A stretch of 64,000 nt of DNA from Acidimicrobiia bacterium UBA5794. GTDB lineage: Bacteria; Actinomycetota; Acidimicrobiia; Spongiisociales; UBA5794. Position numbers and translations under genes: made by a program. The number at the start of each line of letters is the position of its first letter. Within the stretch, counting starts at the first letter, position 1. The stretch is taken from contig DIDS01000020.1 in the NCBI GenBank assembly GCA_002418265.1, positions 279,067-343,066 of the forward strand, given 5' to 3'. The notes beneath the pieces are model-generated. The model worked only from the letters and a program-made list of their open reading frames with translations, searched no databases and was not told the DNA's origin. This document shows, in pieces, positions 26,686 through 34,296 of this stretch.

Positions 26686-28941
26686 ATGGCGGATGTCACA
26701 GACACGAAGACGGCCACAGACACCAAGACTGATGGCAGAACCCGAAACCAAACGGTACGTTACGTCGACCCTGCCGTTCGAGGTCGCACACCCGATCAGA
26801 TGATGGCGGACGTCATCGCGTCGTATCTCGATGCCCACCCCGGAGGCGACATCTCCCTGATCGAAGAGGCCTATGTCGCTGCGACAGCATCCCACAAGGG
26901 CCAGACACGGGCAACGGGCGACCCCTACATCGTCCATCCGATAGCTGTGGCCCAAATCCTGGCTGACTACGGGTTGGACGAGGCAACCCTTGCTGCCGCG
27001 CTGCTCCACGACACCGTCGAGGACACCGACCTCACCCTCGAAGGGGTGACCGATCAGTTTGGAGCCGAGGTCGCACTCCTCATCGACGGTGTCACCAAAC
27101 TCGACCGTATCAAGTTCTCAAGCCGAGAGGTTGCCCAGGCCGCCACGATCCGCAAGATGGCCGTGGCCATGGCGCGGGACATCAGAGTGCTCGTGATCAA
27201 ACTTGCGGATCGCATGCACAACGTGAGAACCCTGTCCCCCCTCCCCGAAGAAAAGCAGCGACGGATCGCATCGGAAACGCTTGATGTCTATGCGCCGCTT
27301 GCACACCGCCTCGGGATGCAAGAGATCAAACACGAGATGGAAGAAATCTGCTTCGGCGTGCTGTTTCCCGGACCGAAGGCAGAGCTCGAAGAGGCGGTGA
27401 AGCGACGATCGCCTGAGCGGGAAAGCTACATCGAAAACGTGATCAAACTCGTCAGTGAAGAGATTGACGATGCCGGAATCGAAGCCGTGATCACTGGCCG
27501 ACCAAAGCACCTGTATTCGATCTATCGCAAAATGGTTGCGTCAGGGCTCGAGTTCGGCGACATCCACGACCTGATCGGTATCAGGATCATCGTTGATGAC
27601 CTGCGGGATTGCTATGGCGTTCTCGGCCTCGTGCACACGATGTGGCCTCCCATTCAGGGCCGCTTCAAGGACTACATCGCGATGCCCAAGTTCAACTTCT
27701 ACCAGTCGCTCCACACGACGGTCGTCGGACCGGATGGGAAGGCCCTTGAGGTGCAGATTCGGACGAAGGAGATGCACGACAGGGCGGAAGCCGGAATCGC
27801 CGCTCACTGGCGCTACAAAGAAGACGGCAGCGCGACCGGCGAACTTCCCGTCATGGCCGACATTCGTGAGATTCAAGACGATGCGGAGGATCCTGAGGAG
27901 TTCTTGGAGAATCTCAAGCTCGACCTGTACCAGGACGAGGTGTTTGCCCTCACCCCCAAGGGTGAGGTCAAGACGCTCCCCAAAGGTGCCACCCCTGTCG
28001 ATTTTGCGTACCGGGTGCACACCGACGTCGGGCACCGTTGCGCTGGGGCCCGCGTCAACGGCAGGCTTGTGCCGCTGTCGACGGAACTCGAATCCGGCGA
28101 CATCGTGGAAATCATCACCTCAAAAGCCCAGGACGCCCACCCCTCGCGAGATTGGTTGGAGTTCACAAAGTCTTCAAAAGCTGCGGCGAAGATCCGTGGC
28201 TGGTTCTCAAAGGAACGCAGGGCAAACGCCCTCACCGAGGGGCGAGAGGCGGTTGCAACAGCGCTGCGCAAACATGCCCTCCCTCTCCAGGGCGTGGAAG
28301 ACGACCTCATGAAGGTCGCGTCGGAACTTGGGTTTGACGAAACGGATTCGATGTACATGTCGGTTGGGGAGCACCGGACAAGTCCACAAACCGTTGCACA
28401 GCGGCTCTCACGAAGGCTGAAACCAGACGATGCTGCAGAGGCTGTTCAAGCTGAACGTCTTCCCACCCCGCACAAGCGGAAGCAGCGCCTTGCGGGAGAT
28501 GTCATCGTCGAGGGTCTCGAGGACATGCTCGTGCGAATGGCAAAGTGTTGTGGCCCGGTGCCTGGTGACGACATCGTCGGCTTTGTCACGGTTGGTCGCG
28601 GTGTCAGCGTCCACAAGGCCGACTGCGCAAACATCGGATCCCTCGCCACGTGGGGAGCCGAACGGATGGTTGACGTTGCATGGGCGTCAGAACAAAGTGG
28701 CACGTTCTTCGTCTGGATTCAAGTCGAGGCACTCGATCGACCACGGCTGCTGCGCGATGTCACAGCAGTGCTCTCAGATGTTGGCGCCAACATTCATGCA
28801 TCATCATCGGTGACCGGTCGAGACCGCATCGCGCTGCTCAGGTATGAGATCGAGTTGTCGGACCGAGACGCCCTTGAGTCGGTACTCAACGCATTGCAGT
28901 CCGTTGAGGCTGTGTACGACGCGTACCGCCTCGTTCTCTAG
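26686..28941 (+). CDS. rel: Bifunctional (p)ppGpp synthetase/hydrolase Rel
   Basis: Stringent-response enzyme of 751 residues that makes and degrades (p)ppGpp. The HD hydrolase domain is intact (DPYIVHP, LLHDTVEDTD, KLADRMHNVRTL). The synthetase domain shows DLIGIRIIVDD and GRFKDYIAMPKFNFYQSLHT. The RFKD sequence is the RxKD form linked to bifunctional Rel rather than the ExDD form of monofunctional RelA. TGS (ALTPKGEVKTLPKGATPVDF), a zinc-finger region with adjacent Cys (AKCCGPVPGD) and a C-terminal ACT domain follow. No adenine phosphoribosyltransferase gene separates it from secF, unlike in mycobacteria. Confidence 0.96.
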   Translation: MADVTDTKTATDTKTDGRTRNQTVRYVDPAVRGRTPDQMMADVIASYLDAHPGGDISLIEEAYVAATASHKGQTRATGDPYIVHPIAVAQILADYGLDEATLAAALLHDTVEDTDLTLEGVTDQFGAEVALLIDGVTKLDRIKFSSREVAQAATIRKMAVAMARDIRVLVIKLADRMHNVRTLSPLPEEKQRRIASETLDVYAPLAHRLGMQEIKHEMEEICFGVLFPGPKAELEEAVKRRSPERESYIENVIKLVSEEIDDAGIEAVITGRPKHLYSIYRKMVASGLEFGDIHDLIGIRIIVDDLRDCYGVLGLVHTMWPPIQGRFKDYIAMPKFNFYQSLHTTVVGPDGKALEVQIRTKEMHDRAEAGIAAHWRYKEDGSATGELPVMADIREIQDDAEDPEEFLENLKLDLYQDEVFALTPKGEVKTLPKGATPVDFAYRVHTDVGHRCAGARVNGRLVPLSTELESGDIVEIITSKAQDAHPSRDWLEFTKSSKAAAKIRGWFSKERRANALTEGREAVATALRKHALPLQGVEDDLMKVASELGFDETDSMYMSVGEHRTSPQTVAQRLSRRLKPDDAAEAVQAERLPTPHKRKQRLAGDVIVEGLEDMLVRMAKCCGPVPGDDIVGFVTVGRGVSVHKADCANIGSLATWGAERMVDVAWASEQSGTFFVWIQVEALDRPRLLRDVTAVLSDVGANIHASSSVTGRDRIALLRYEIELSDRDALESVLNALQSVEAVYDAYRLVL

Positions 28942-28944
28942 TCT
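28939..28944 (+). promoter_or_regulatory. -10-like hexamer TAGTCT for the MBL hydrolase gene
   Basis: TAGTCT, partly formed by the rel stop codon, ends 7 nt before the ATG at 28952; no Shine-Dalgarno is visible. Confidence 0.35.
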
Positions 28945-28951
28945 GTCGATC

Positions 28952-29602
28952 ATGCTCATCGACTCCGCACCCCTGTGGTACTTCCAGACAAACACCTATG
29001 TTGTTGCTCCCGCCGCTGGCGGACCAGCCGTCATCGTCGATGCTCCACCCGATCCCCGTGGGGTAGGTGACCTCCTCGCCGCGAACGATCTCACCCCCGT
29101 TGCGCTGCTCGTTACCCATGGCCACGTCGACCATGCTGGTGGAATCGACGCCATCGCGACCAGTGGTGTCACAACATACCTCCATCCCGATGACGTGGAC
29201 CTTGCACGCCATCCAGGTGAACAGCTCCGAGCACTCCTCGGCGCCGAAGCCGATGGTCTTGTGGATGCGGTGGTCACCAGCCCATTGACGGATCTTCACC
29301 ATCGCGAAACACTCACACTTGCCGGTATCGACTTCACGGTGCTCCACACGCCTGGCCACACGCCTGGCCATTGCTGCTTCCACATCGAGAGCGAAGGCGT
29401 GCTCTTGAGTGGAGATCACCTCTTCCAAGGCTCGATCGGGCGAACCGATCTACCCGGTGGATCCTTTGAGCAGCTCATGGAATCGATGCGGGATTCTGTG
29501 ATGCCCCTTGACGCAGACACCGCGGTCCTACCAGGTCACGGACCCACCACTACGCTTTCGGCCGAACGCCTCTCGAACCCGTTCCTGAGAGAACTCCTAT
29601 GA
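28952..29602 (+). CDS. MBL-fold hydrolase, glyoxalase II-like
   Basis: Predicted 216-residue metallo-beta-lactamase fold hydrolase. The dinuclear metal site is complete: THGHVDHAGG (HxHxDH), the His in HTPGHTPGHCCFH, the bridging Asp in LLSGDHLFQGSIGRTDL, and the final His in VLPGHGPTTT. SIGRTDLPGG is typical of the glyoxalase II-like YcbL group. A gene of this type sits between rel and hisS in M. tuberculosis (Rv2581c), so the position is conserved, but the physiological thioester is unknown. It overlaps hisS by ATGA. Confidence 0.88.
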   Translation: MLIDSAPLWYFQTNTYVVAPAAGGPAVIVDAPPDPRGVGDLLAANDLTPVALLVTHGHVDHAGGIDAIATSGVTTYLHPDDVDLARHPGEQLRALLGAEADGLVDAVVTSPLTDLHHRETLTLAGIDFTVLHTPGHTPGHCCFHIESEGVLLSGDHLFQGSIGRTDLPGGSFEQLMESMRDSVMPLDADTAVLPGHGPTTTLSAERLSNPFLRELL

Positions 29603-30846
29603 CCGAACCGAAAAGAGATCAACTCGTTCGACCGAAGGGGACGATCGACGTCCTTGCCCCAGAGTCTGATCGATGGCGAATGGCCCATCGGATCTTCGAA
29701 GACCTGGCAGAGCGGTTCGGTTACGGCCTGGTCCTGACCCCGATGTTCGAACACACCGAGGTTTTTGCGCGAGGTGTGGGCCAGGACACGGAGGTTGTCG
29801 AAAAGCAGATGTACACGTTTGTTGACCGCGGCGACAGGAGCGTGACGTTGCGTCCCGAAGCAACCGCATCGGTGGTTCGTGCGCTCATTCAAAGCGGCAT
29901 TTCGGGACGTTTCAAGGGTGCCTATTGGGGCCCGATGTTCCGCTATGAACGGCCCCAGAAGGGAAGAATGCGGCAGTTCTATCAGGGTGGGGTTGAGTAT
30001 CTCGGTTCCGAATCACCCGAAGCCGATGTCGAGGTCATCGAGTTCGGTTACCGATTTCTCGAAGAACTCCGGGTGCCCGGTGTGGAGGTGCATCTCAACT
30101 CGATCGGGGATCCGACGGATCGGGCTGCGTATCGGGCTGAGATCACGGCATTTCTCAGAGCTCATGAGAGTGATCTTTCCCGGGACGCAAGAAAACGCAT
30201 CGACACGAACCCGATGCGCGTGCTCGACTCGAAGGCTGACACTGAGGTCGTCAAGGCAGCGCCCGTCCCGATCGACCACCTCGGAGCGGCCGCAAAGGAG
30301 CATTTTGAAACGGTGAAGGCAGGGCTCGAAGTGCTCAACATTCCGTATGTTGTCGATGACAAGCTCGTGCGTGGTTTGGACTACTACAACCGAACCGTGT
30401 GGGAGTACATCGCAACGCAGTTCGATGCCGCACACAGCGCGGTCGGAGGAGGGGGACGATACGACGGTCTCTTCGAGATCCTCGGGGGAACACCGACGCC
30501 AGCTGTTGGTTTGGCGATGGGCATCGACCGAATCCTCCTCGCTTCGGACATTCCCTTGGATGTCCCTTCGCTTGATGTCTTTGTTGTGGTCGTCGACGAG
30601 TCGCTTCGTTCCGAGGCACGCCTCCTCGTTTCGGAGTTGCGATCGGGTGGAATCAGAGTCGATATGTCAGATGTCCAGCGTTCGGTCAAGGCGCAGTTCA
30701 AGGAAGCCGACCGTCGACGCTCGATCTCTGCCGTGGTTGTTGGCGACGAGTGGAACCAAGACAACGTCACCATTCGTGACCTCGCAACGGGTGAGCAATC
30801 ACTCATCGGTCCCAAGGAGATCGCTCAATGGCTCAAGAACCGATGA
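29599..30846 (+). CDS. hisS: Histidine-tRNA ligase
   Basis: Class II synthetase charging tRNA-His; 415 residues, normal length. Motif 1 region RPKGTIDVLAPES, motif 2 TLRPEATASVVRA and FRYERPQKGRMRQFYQ, the two His-specific motifs RGLDYYNRTVWEY and GGGGRYDGLFEILGG, motif 3 AVGLAMGIDRI, and a C-terminal anticodon-binding domain are present. ATGA overlaps on both sides couple it to the MBL gene and aspS. Confidence 0.97.
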   Translation: MTEPKRDQLVRPKGTIDVLAPESDRWRMAHRIFEDLAERFGYGLVLTPMFEHTEVFARGVGQDTEVVEKQMYTFVDRGDRSVTLRPEATASVVRALIQSGISGRFKGAYWGPMFRYERPQKGRMRQFYQGGVEYLGSESPEADVEVIEFGYRFLEELRVPGVEVHLNSIGDPTDRAAYRAEITAFLRAHESDLSRDARKRIDTNPMRVLDSKADTEVVKAAPVPIDHLGAAAKEHFETVKAGLEVLNIPYVVDDKLVRGLDYYNRTVWEYIATQFDAAHSAVGGGGRYDGLFEILGGTPTPAVGLAMGIDRILLASDIPLDVPSLDVFVVVVDESLRSEARLLVSELRSGGIRVDMSDVQRSVKAQFKEADRRRSISAVVVGDEWNQDNVTIRDLATGEQSLIGPKEIAQWLKNR

Positions 30847-32666
30847 ACACTGACCTTATGAAGTCTGGCCTCTTGAAGACGACCGGGGCCGGGGTGCTTC
30901 GTGAACACGACTTGGGGGCCGAGGTGCAGCTCGCCGGATGGGTCGCTCGACGCCGAGATCATGGCGGGGTGATCTTCATTGATCTGCGAGATTCCACAGG
31001 CTTCGTACAGGTGGTTCTCAACCCTGAAGAGGCCCCGGCCCCAGAGGACGTACTCCATGGGCTGCGCATCGAATACTGCGTACAGGTCATGGGAACGGTC
31101 CGCCAACGACCAGAGGGGACCGTCAATCCTGATCTCCCGACCGGAGCAGTCGAGGTGGTCGCACAACGGCTGCGTGTTCTGAGCACCTCGGAACCCTTGC
31201 CGTTTCCCCTTGATGGGCGTACAGACATCGATGAGGGACTCCGGCTGCAGTATCGGTATCTCGACATGCGCCGCGATCGGGTATCAAGAAACCTCAGGGC
31301 GCGCTCGAAGGCGATACGTGCCATGCGAAACGTCATGGACGAGCAAGGTTTCCTTGAGGTGGAAACCCCAACCCTCATCGCCTCCACACCCGAAGGTGCC
31401 CGTGACATGCTTGTTCCGTCTCGGCTACGCCAGGGGCAGTTCTATGCGCTGCCGCAGTCGCCACAGCTGTTCAAGCAGTTGCTGATGATTGGCGGCGTTG
31501 AGCGGTACTACCAGATCGCGCGGTGCTACCGAGACGAAGACTTCCGCGCCGACCGCCAGGTCGAATTCACGCAACTGGACTTCGAAGGAGCGTTTTGGGG
31601 GCAGGAGGAGGTCCTTGCAACCATCGAGCTCGTTGCTCGGCGCGTGGTCGCCGATCTGGGACATTCGATTGGTCCCGATCCGTTCGTTCGCATGACCTAT
31701 GCCGAGGCCATGGAGAGCTACGGGTCTGACAAGCCCGATGTTCGTTTTGACATGAAGATCGTCGACCTGTCGGAAGCATTCACAGACACTGACTTCAAAG
31801 CGTTCGCCGGAGTCCTTGCCGATGGGGGGTCGGTGCGCGGCATCAACGGTGGTCAGCTTGGACTTGCCCGCGCGGGGCTCGACGCGCTGGTGTCCGAAGC
31901 CCAGGACGTGGGAGCCAAGGGACTGGTGTGGATGGTCGTTGAGGACGATGGATCCCTGCGCTCGCCTGTGGCGAAGTTCTTGTCCGACACCGAGCAAGCC
32001 GACATTGCGTCGGGACTTTCAGCGACTCCGGGCGATACGTTGTTGATCGTTGCCGACCATACCAACACCGTCCTTGACGTTCTTGGACGGATGCGTCTTC
32101 ACGTCGGCCAGCCAGACGGCCACGACGAGCTCGCCTTTGTGTTTGTCGTGGACTTCCCCGTATTCGAGGTCGGCGAGGATGGGGCGCTTTCTCCCGCCCA
32201 CCACCCTTTTACCGCACCAGCAGACCTCGATGCGCTGGTGCATGCACCAGAGACCGCCGTATCGAAGGCATACGATCTCGTGCTGAACGGATCTGAGCTT
32301 GGATCCGGCAGCGTTCGTATCCATGATGCAGCGATGCAGGCCAAGGTCTTTGAGGTGATGGGCATCAGCGACGAGGATGCCGAGGGTCGTTTTGGCTGGT
32401 TCCTTGAGGCGCTCAGATACGGAACACCTCCCCACGCTGGGTTCGCACTTGGCGTCGCACGGTTCGTTTCCATCCTCCAAGGTGAGCCGAACATCCGTGA
32501 AGTCATTCCCTTCCCGAAGACCCAAACAGGCGCTGACCCGTTGACTGGTTCGCCGAGTCGGGTCAAAAAGGACCAGCTTGAGGAACTCGGAATCTGCGTC
32601 GCCCCCGATGTTGTCGCGGCGTGGGCAGAGGAAGCCGACAGCGACCCACCAACGACCGACACGTGA
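30843..32666 (+). CDS. aspS: Aspartate-tRNA ligase, probably non-discriminating (Asp/Asn)
   Basis: Class II synthetase of bacterial type, 607 residues, with anticodon-binding OB fold, catalytic core (QSPQLFKQLLM, RCYRDEDFRADRQVEFTQLD) and the GAD insertion domain. The OB fold reads RRRDHGGVIFIDLRD. A His at this position is a marker of non-discriminating AspRS, as in Pseudomonas aeruginosa His31, which also aspartylates tRNA-Asn for GatCAB amidation. No asnS or gat genes lie in the window, so this is an inference. The start chosen is the ATG overlapping the hisS stop (ATGA); ATGs at 30828 and 30858 are alternatives. Confidence 0.95.
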   Translation: MNTDLMKSGLLKTTGAGVLREHDLGAEVQLAGWVARRRDHGGVIFIDLRDSTGFVQVVLNPEEAPAPEDVLHGLRIEYCVQVMGTVRQRPEGTVNPDLPTGAVEVVAQRLRVLSTSEPLPFPLDGRTDIDEGLRLQYRYLDMRRDRVSRNLRARSKAIRAMRNVMDEQGFLEVETPTLIASTPEGARDMLVPSRLRQGQFYALPQSPQLFKQLLMIGGVERYYQIARCYRDEDFRADRQVEFTQLDFEGAFWGQEEVLATIELVARRVVADLGHSIGPDPFVRMTYAEAMESYGSDKPDVRFDMKIVDLSEAFTDTDFKAFAGVLADGGSVRGINGGQLGLARAGLDALVSEAQDVGAKGLVWMVVEDDGSLRSPVAKFLSDTEQADIASGLSATPGDTLLIVADHTNTVLDVLGRMRLHVGQPDGHDELAFVFVVDFPVFEVGEDGALSPAHHPFTAPADLDALVHAPETAVSKAYDLVLNGSELGSGSVRIHDAAMQAKVFEVMGISDEDAEGRFGWFLEALRYGTPPHAGFALGVARFVSILQGEPNIREVIPFPKTQTGADPLTGSPSRVKKDQLEELGICVAPDVVAAWAEEADSDPPTTDT

Positions 32667-34003
32667 TGTCGACCTCCGACCTCTTTGCTTCAGCACGCGA
32701 CGACAGAAAGCGGACGAGCGCTCCTCTGCCTGCTCGGATGCGCCCGCGCACCCTCGACGAAGTCATCGGTCAACACCATCTGCTCCAAGAGGGAGCAGCC
32801 TTCCGTTCGATGGTGGAGTCGGGGCGCCTCGGATCCGTGATCCTGTGGGGACCTCCCGGTTCGGGGAAGACAACTCTTGCTCGCATCGCAGCTTCCACGG
32901 TTGGTGGTTCCTTCGAGCAGCTTTCTGCGACAAGCGCCGGCGTCAAGGATGTGCGGGAGGTACTGGCGCGCGCCGACCAACGCCTTGGAGAAGGTCGTGG
33001 CCAGACGATCCTTTTCCTCGACGAGATCCACCGATTCACGAAGGCACAACAGGACGCGCTCCTCCCCGGCGTCGAGGACGGAACGATCACGTTGATCGGT
33101 GCCACCACGGAGAACCCGTTCTTCGAGGTCAACTCTCCCCTCATCTCGCGTGCCACCGTGTTTCGTACGGAGGCACTGACGTCGGAAGAGGTCGTCCGTC
33201 TGATCGAGGCTGCCTTCGATGATCCGATGCGTGGGATCACCGGCGTAACGATCACGGATGAGGCTCGCATCGCTGTTGCAGAACGGGTTGGAGGTGATGC
33301 ACGTCTTGCGCTCAACACCCTCGACGTGGCGGCCACAATCGTTGCTGGCAGGGACAACACGGAGATCGGTCTCGCCGTTGTGGAGGAAGCACTGCAGCGG
33401 CGCATCATCCGCTACGACCGGGCCGGGGATCGCCACTACGACGTCGTCTCAGCGTTCATCAAGTCGATGCGCGGCTCGGATCCCGACGCAGTGATGTATT
33501 GGCTCCAGACGATGATCGAGGCTGGAGAAGATCCCAAGTTCATTGCCCGCCGGATGGTGATCTTCGCCTCGGAGGACATTGGTCTTGCCGATTCGAAGGC
33601 CCTCACGGTCGCCAGCGACGCGTTCCGTGCCGTCGAAGTGGTTGGACTCCCCGAAGCAAACTATGCCATGTCCCACGCAGCGCTCTACCTTGCCCTTGCC
33701 CCGAAATCAGACTCCGTCAAGGCGGCAATGCGTGCCACGGCGGAACTGATTGCCTCAGATCACTCGGGGGAGGTTCCACCGCATCTCCGGTCGGGATCGA
33801 CTGCGGGTGATCGAGGGTTTGGCTTCGGTGTCGGATACCAATATCCCCACAGTGACCCGCGTGGCATTGTCGAACAGGCCTATCTCCCCGAGTCCGTTGC
33901 AGGGGCCACCGTGTATGTGCCGAAGCTGGTCGGGGCCGAAACGAACCTTGCCGATCGCCTCGCCAAGATTGACCGCATCTTGGGAAAGCCGAAACGGTCC
34001 TAG
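32666..34003 (+). CDS. rarA: Replication-associated recombination protein A (RarA/MgsA)
   Basis: AAA+ ATPase related to clamp loaders and RuvB that acts at stalled replication forks; 445 residues. Walker A WGPPGSGKTTLAR, Walker B LFLDEIHRFTKAQQ, sensor 1 GATTENPFFEVN, and the C-terminal tetramerisation region ASEDIGLADSKAL and GYQYPH blocks are all present. The ATG shares one base with the aspS stop (TGATG). The rarA to alaS order is conserved in actinobacteria. Confidence 0.95.
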   Translation: MSTSDLFASARDDRKRTSAPLPARMRPRTLDEVIGQHHLLQEGAAFRSMVESGRLGSVILWGPPGSGKTTLARIAASTVGGSFEQLSATSAGVKDVREVLARADQRLGEGRGQTILFLDEIHRFTKAQQDALLPGVEDGTITLIGATTENPFFEVNSPLISRATVFRTEALTSEEVVRLIEAAFDDPMRGITGVTITDEARIAVAERVGGDARLALNTLDVAATIVAGRDNTEIGLAVVEEALQRRIIRYDRAGDRHYDVVSAFIKSMRGSDPDAVMYWLQTMIEAGEDPKFIARRMVIFASEDIGLADSKALTVASDAFRAVEVVGLPEANYAMSHAALYLALAPKSDSVKAAMRATAELIASDHSGEVPPHLRSGSTAGDRGFGFGVGYQYPHSDPRGIVEQAYLPESVAGATVYVPKLVGAETNLADRLAKIDRILGKPKRS

Positions 34004-34018
34004 CCCGCGAGGTGGTGG

Positions 34019-34024
34019 TACGTT
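34019..34024 (+). promoter_or_regulatory. -10-like hexamer TACGTT for the 73-residue membrane protein
   Basis: TACGTT ends 7 nt before the ATG at 34032; no Shine-Dalgarno. Confidence 0.35.
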
Positions 34025-34031
34025 GCGAGAC

Positions 34032-34253
34032 ATGTTCATAAGACTCAGGTGGTTCCTCTACGGCGTGGTCATATCGGCGGTTGTCGCGGTGATGGTCATC
34101 AAGCGGGCTCGGGCCTTGAAAGAGCGTCTCGACACCGAAGGCGTCACGCGTGTGGTCGCCTCGTACGGAGCAGACGTCGTTGAGGCTGCCGGTCGAGCCC
34201 TCCAACGTTCCACGCAACGAGATGCCGGGACCGGGGTGCAGACCGGCCTGTGA
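34032..34253 (+). CDS. Small single-span membrane protein upstream of alaS
   Basis: Predicted 73-residue protein: a basic start (MFIRLRWF), one membrane helix (LYGVVISAVVAVMVI), then an amphipathic cytoplasmic tail. Position between rarA and alaS and overall shape match the short DUF6167-like proteins found there in Streptomyces and relatives; similarity is by architecture and context only. Function unknown. Confidence 0.65.
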   Translation: MFIRLRWFLYGVVISAVVAVMVIKRARALKERLDTEGVTRVVASYGADVVEAAGRALQRSTQRDAGTGVQTGL

Positions 34254-34281
34254 GGGTCACATGCGCAGGTCAGTGTGTCGC

Positions 34282-34287
34282 TAACCT
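34282..34287 (+). promoter_or_regulatory. -10-like hexamer TAACCT for alaS
   Basis: TAACCT ends 9 nt before the alaS ATG; no Shine-Dalgarno in between. A slightly long spacing for a leaderless start. Confidence 0.3.
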
Positions 34288-34296
34288 CTGCGCCCT

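Noticed and set aside
29347..29372. Tandem 12-base repeat CACACGCCTGGC
   Set aside because: It encodes the HTPGHTPGH motif common in this hydrolase family, so it is a coding repeat.
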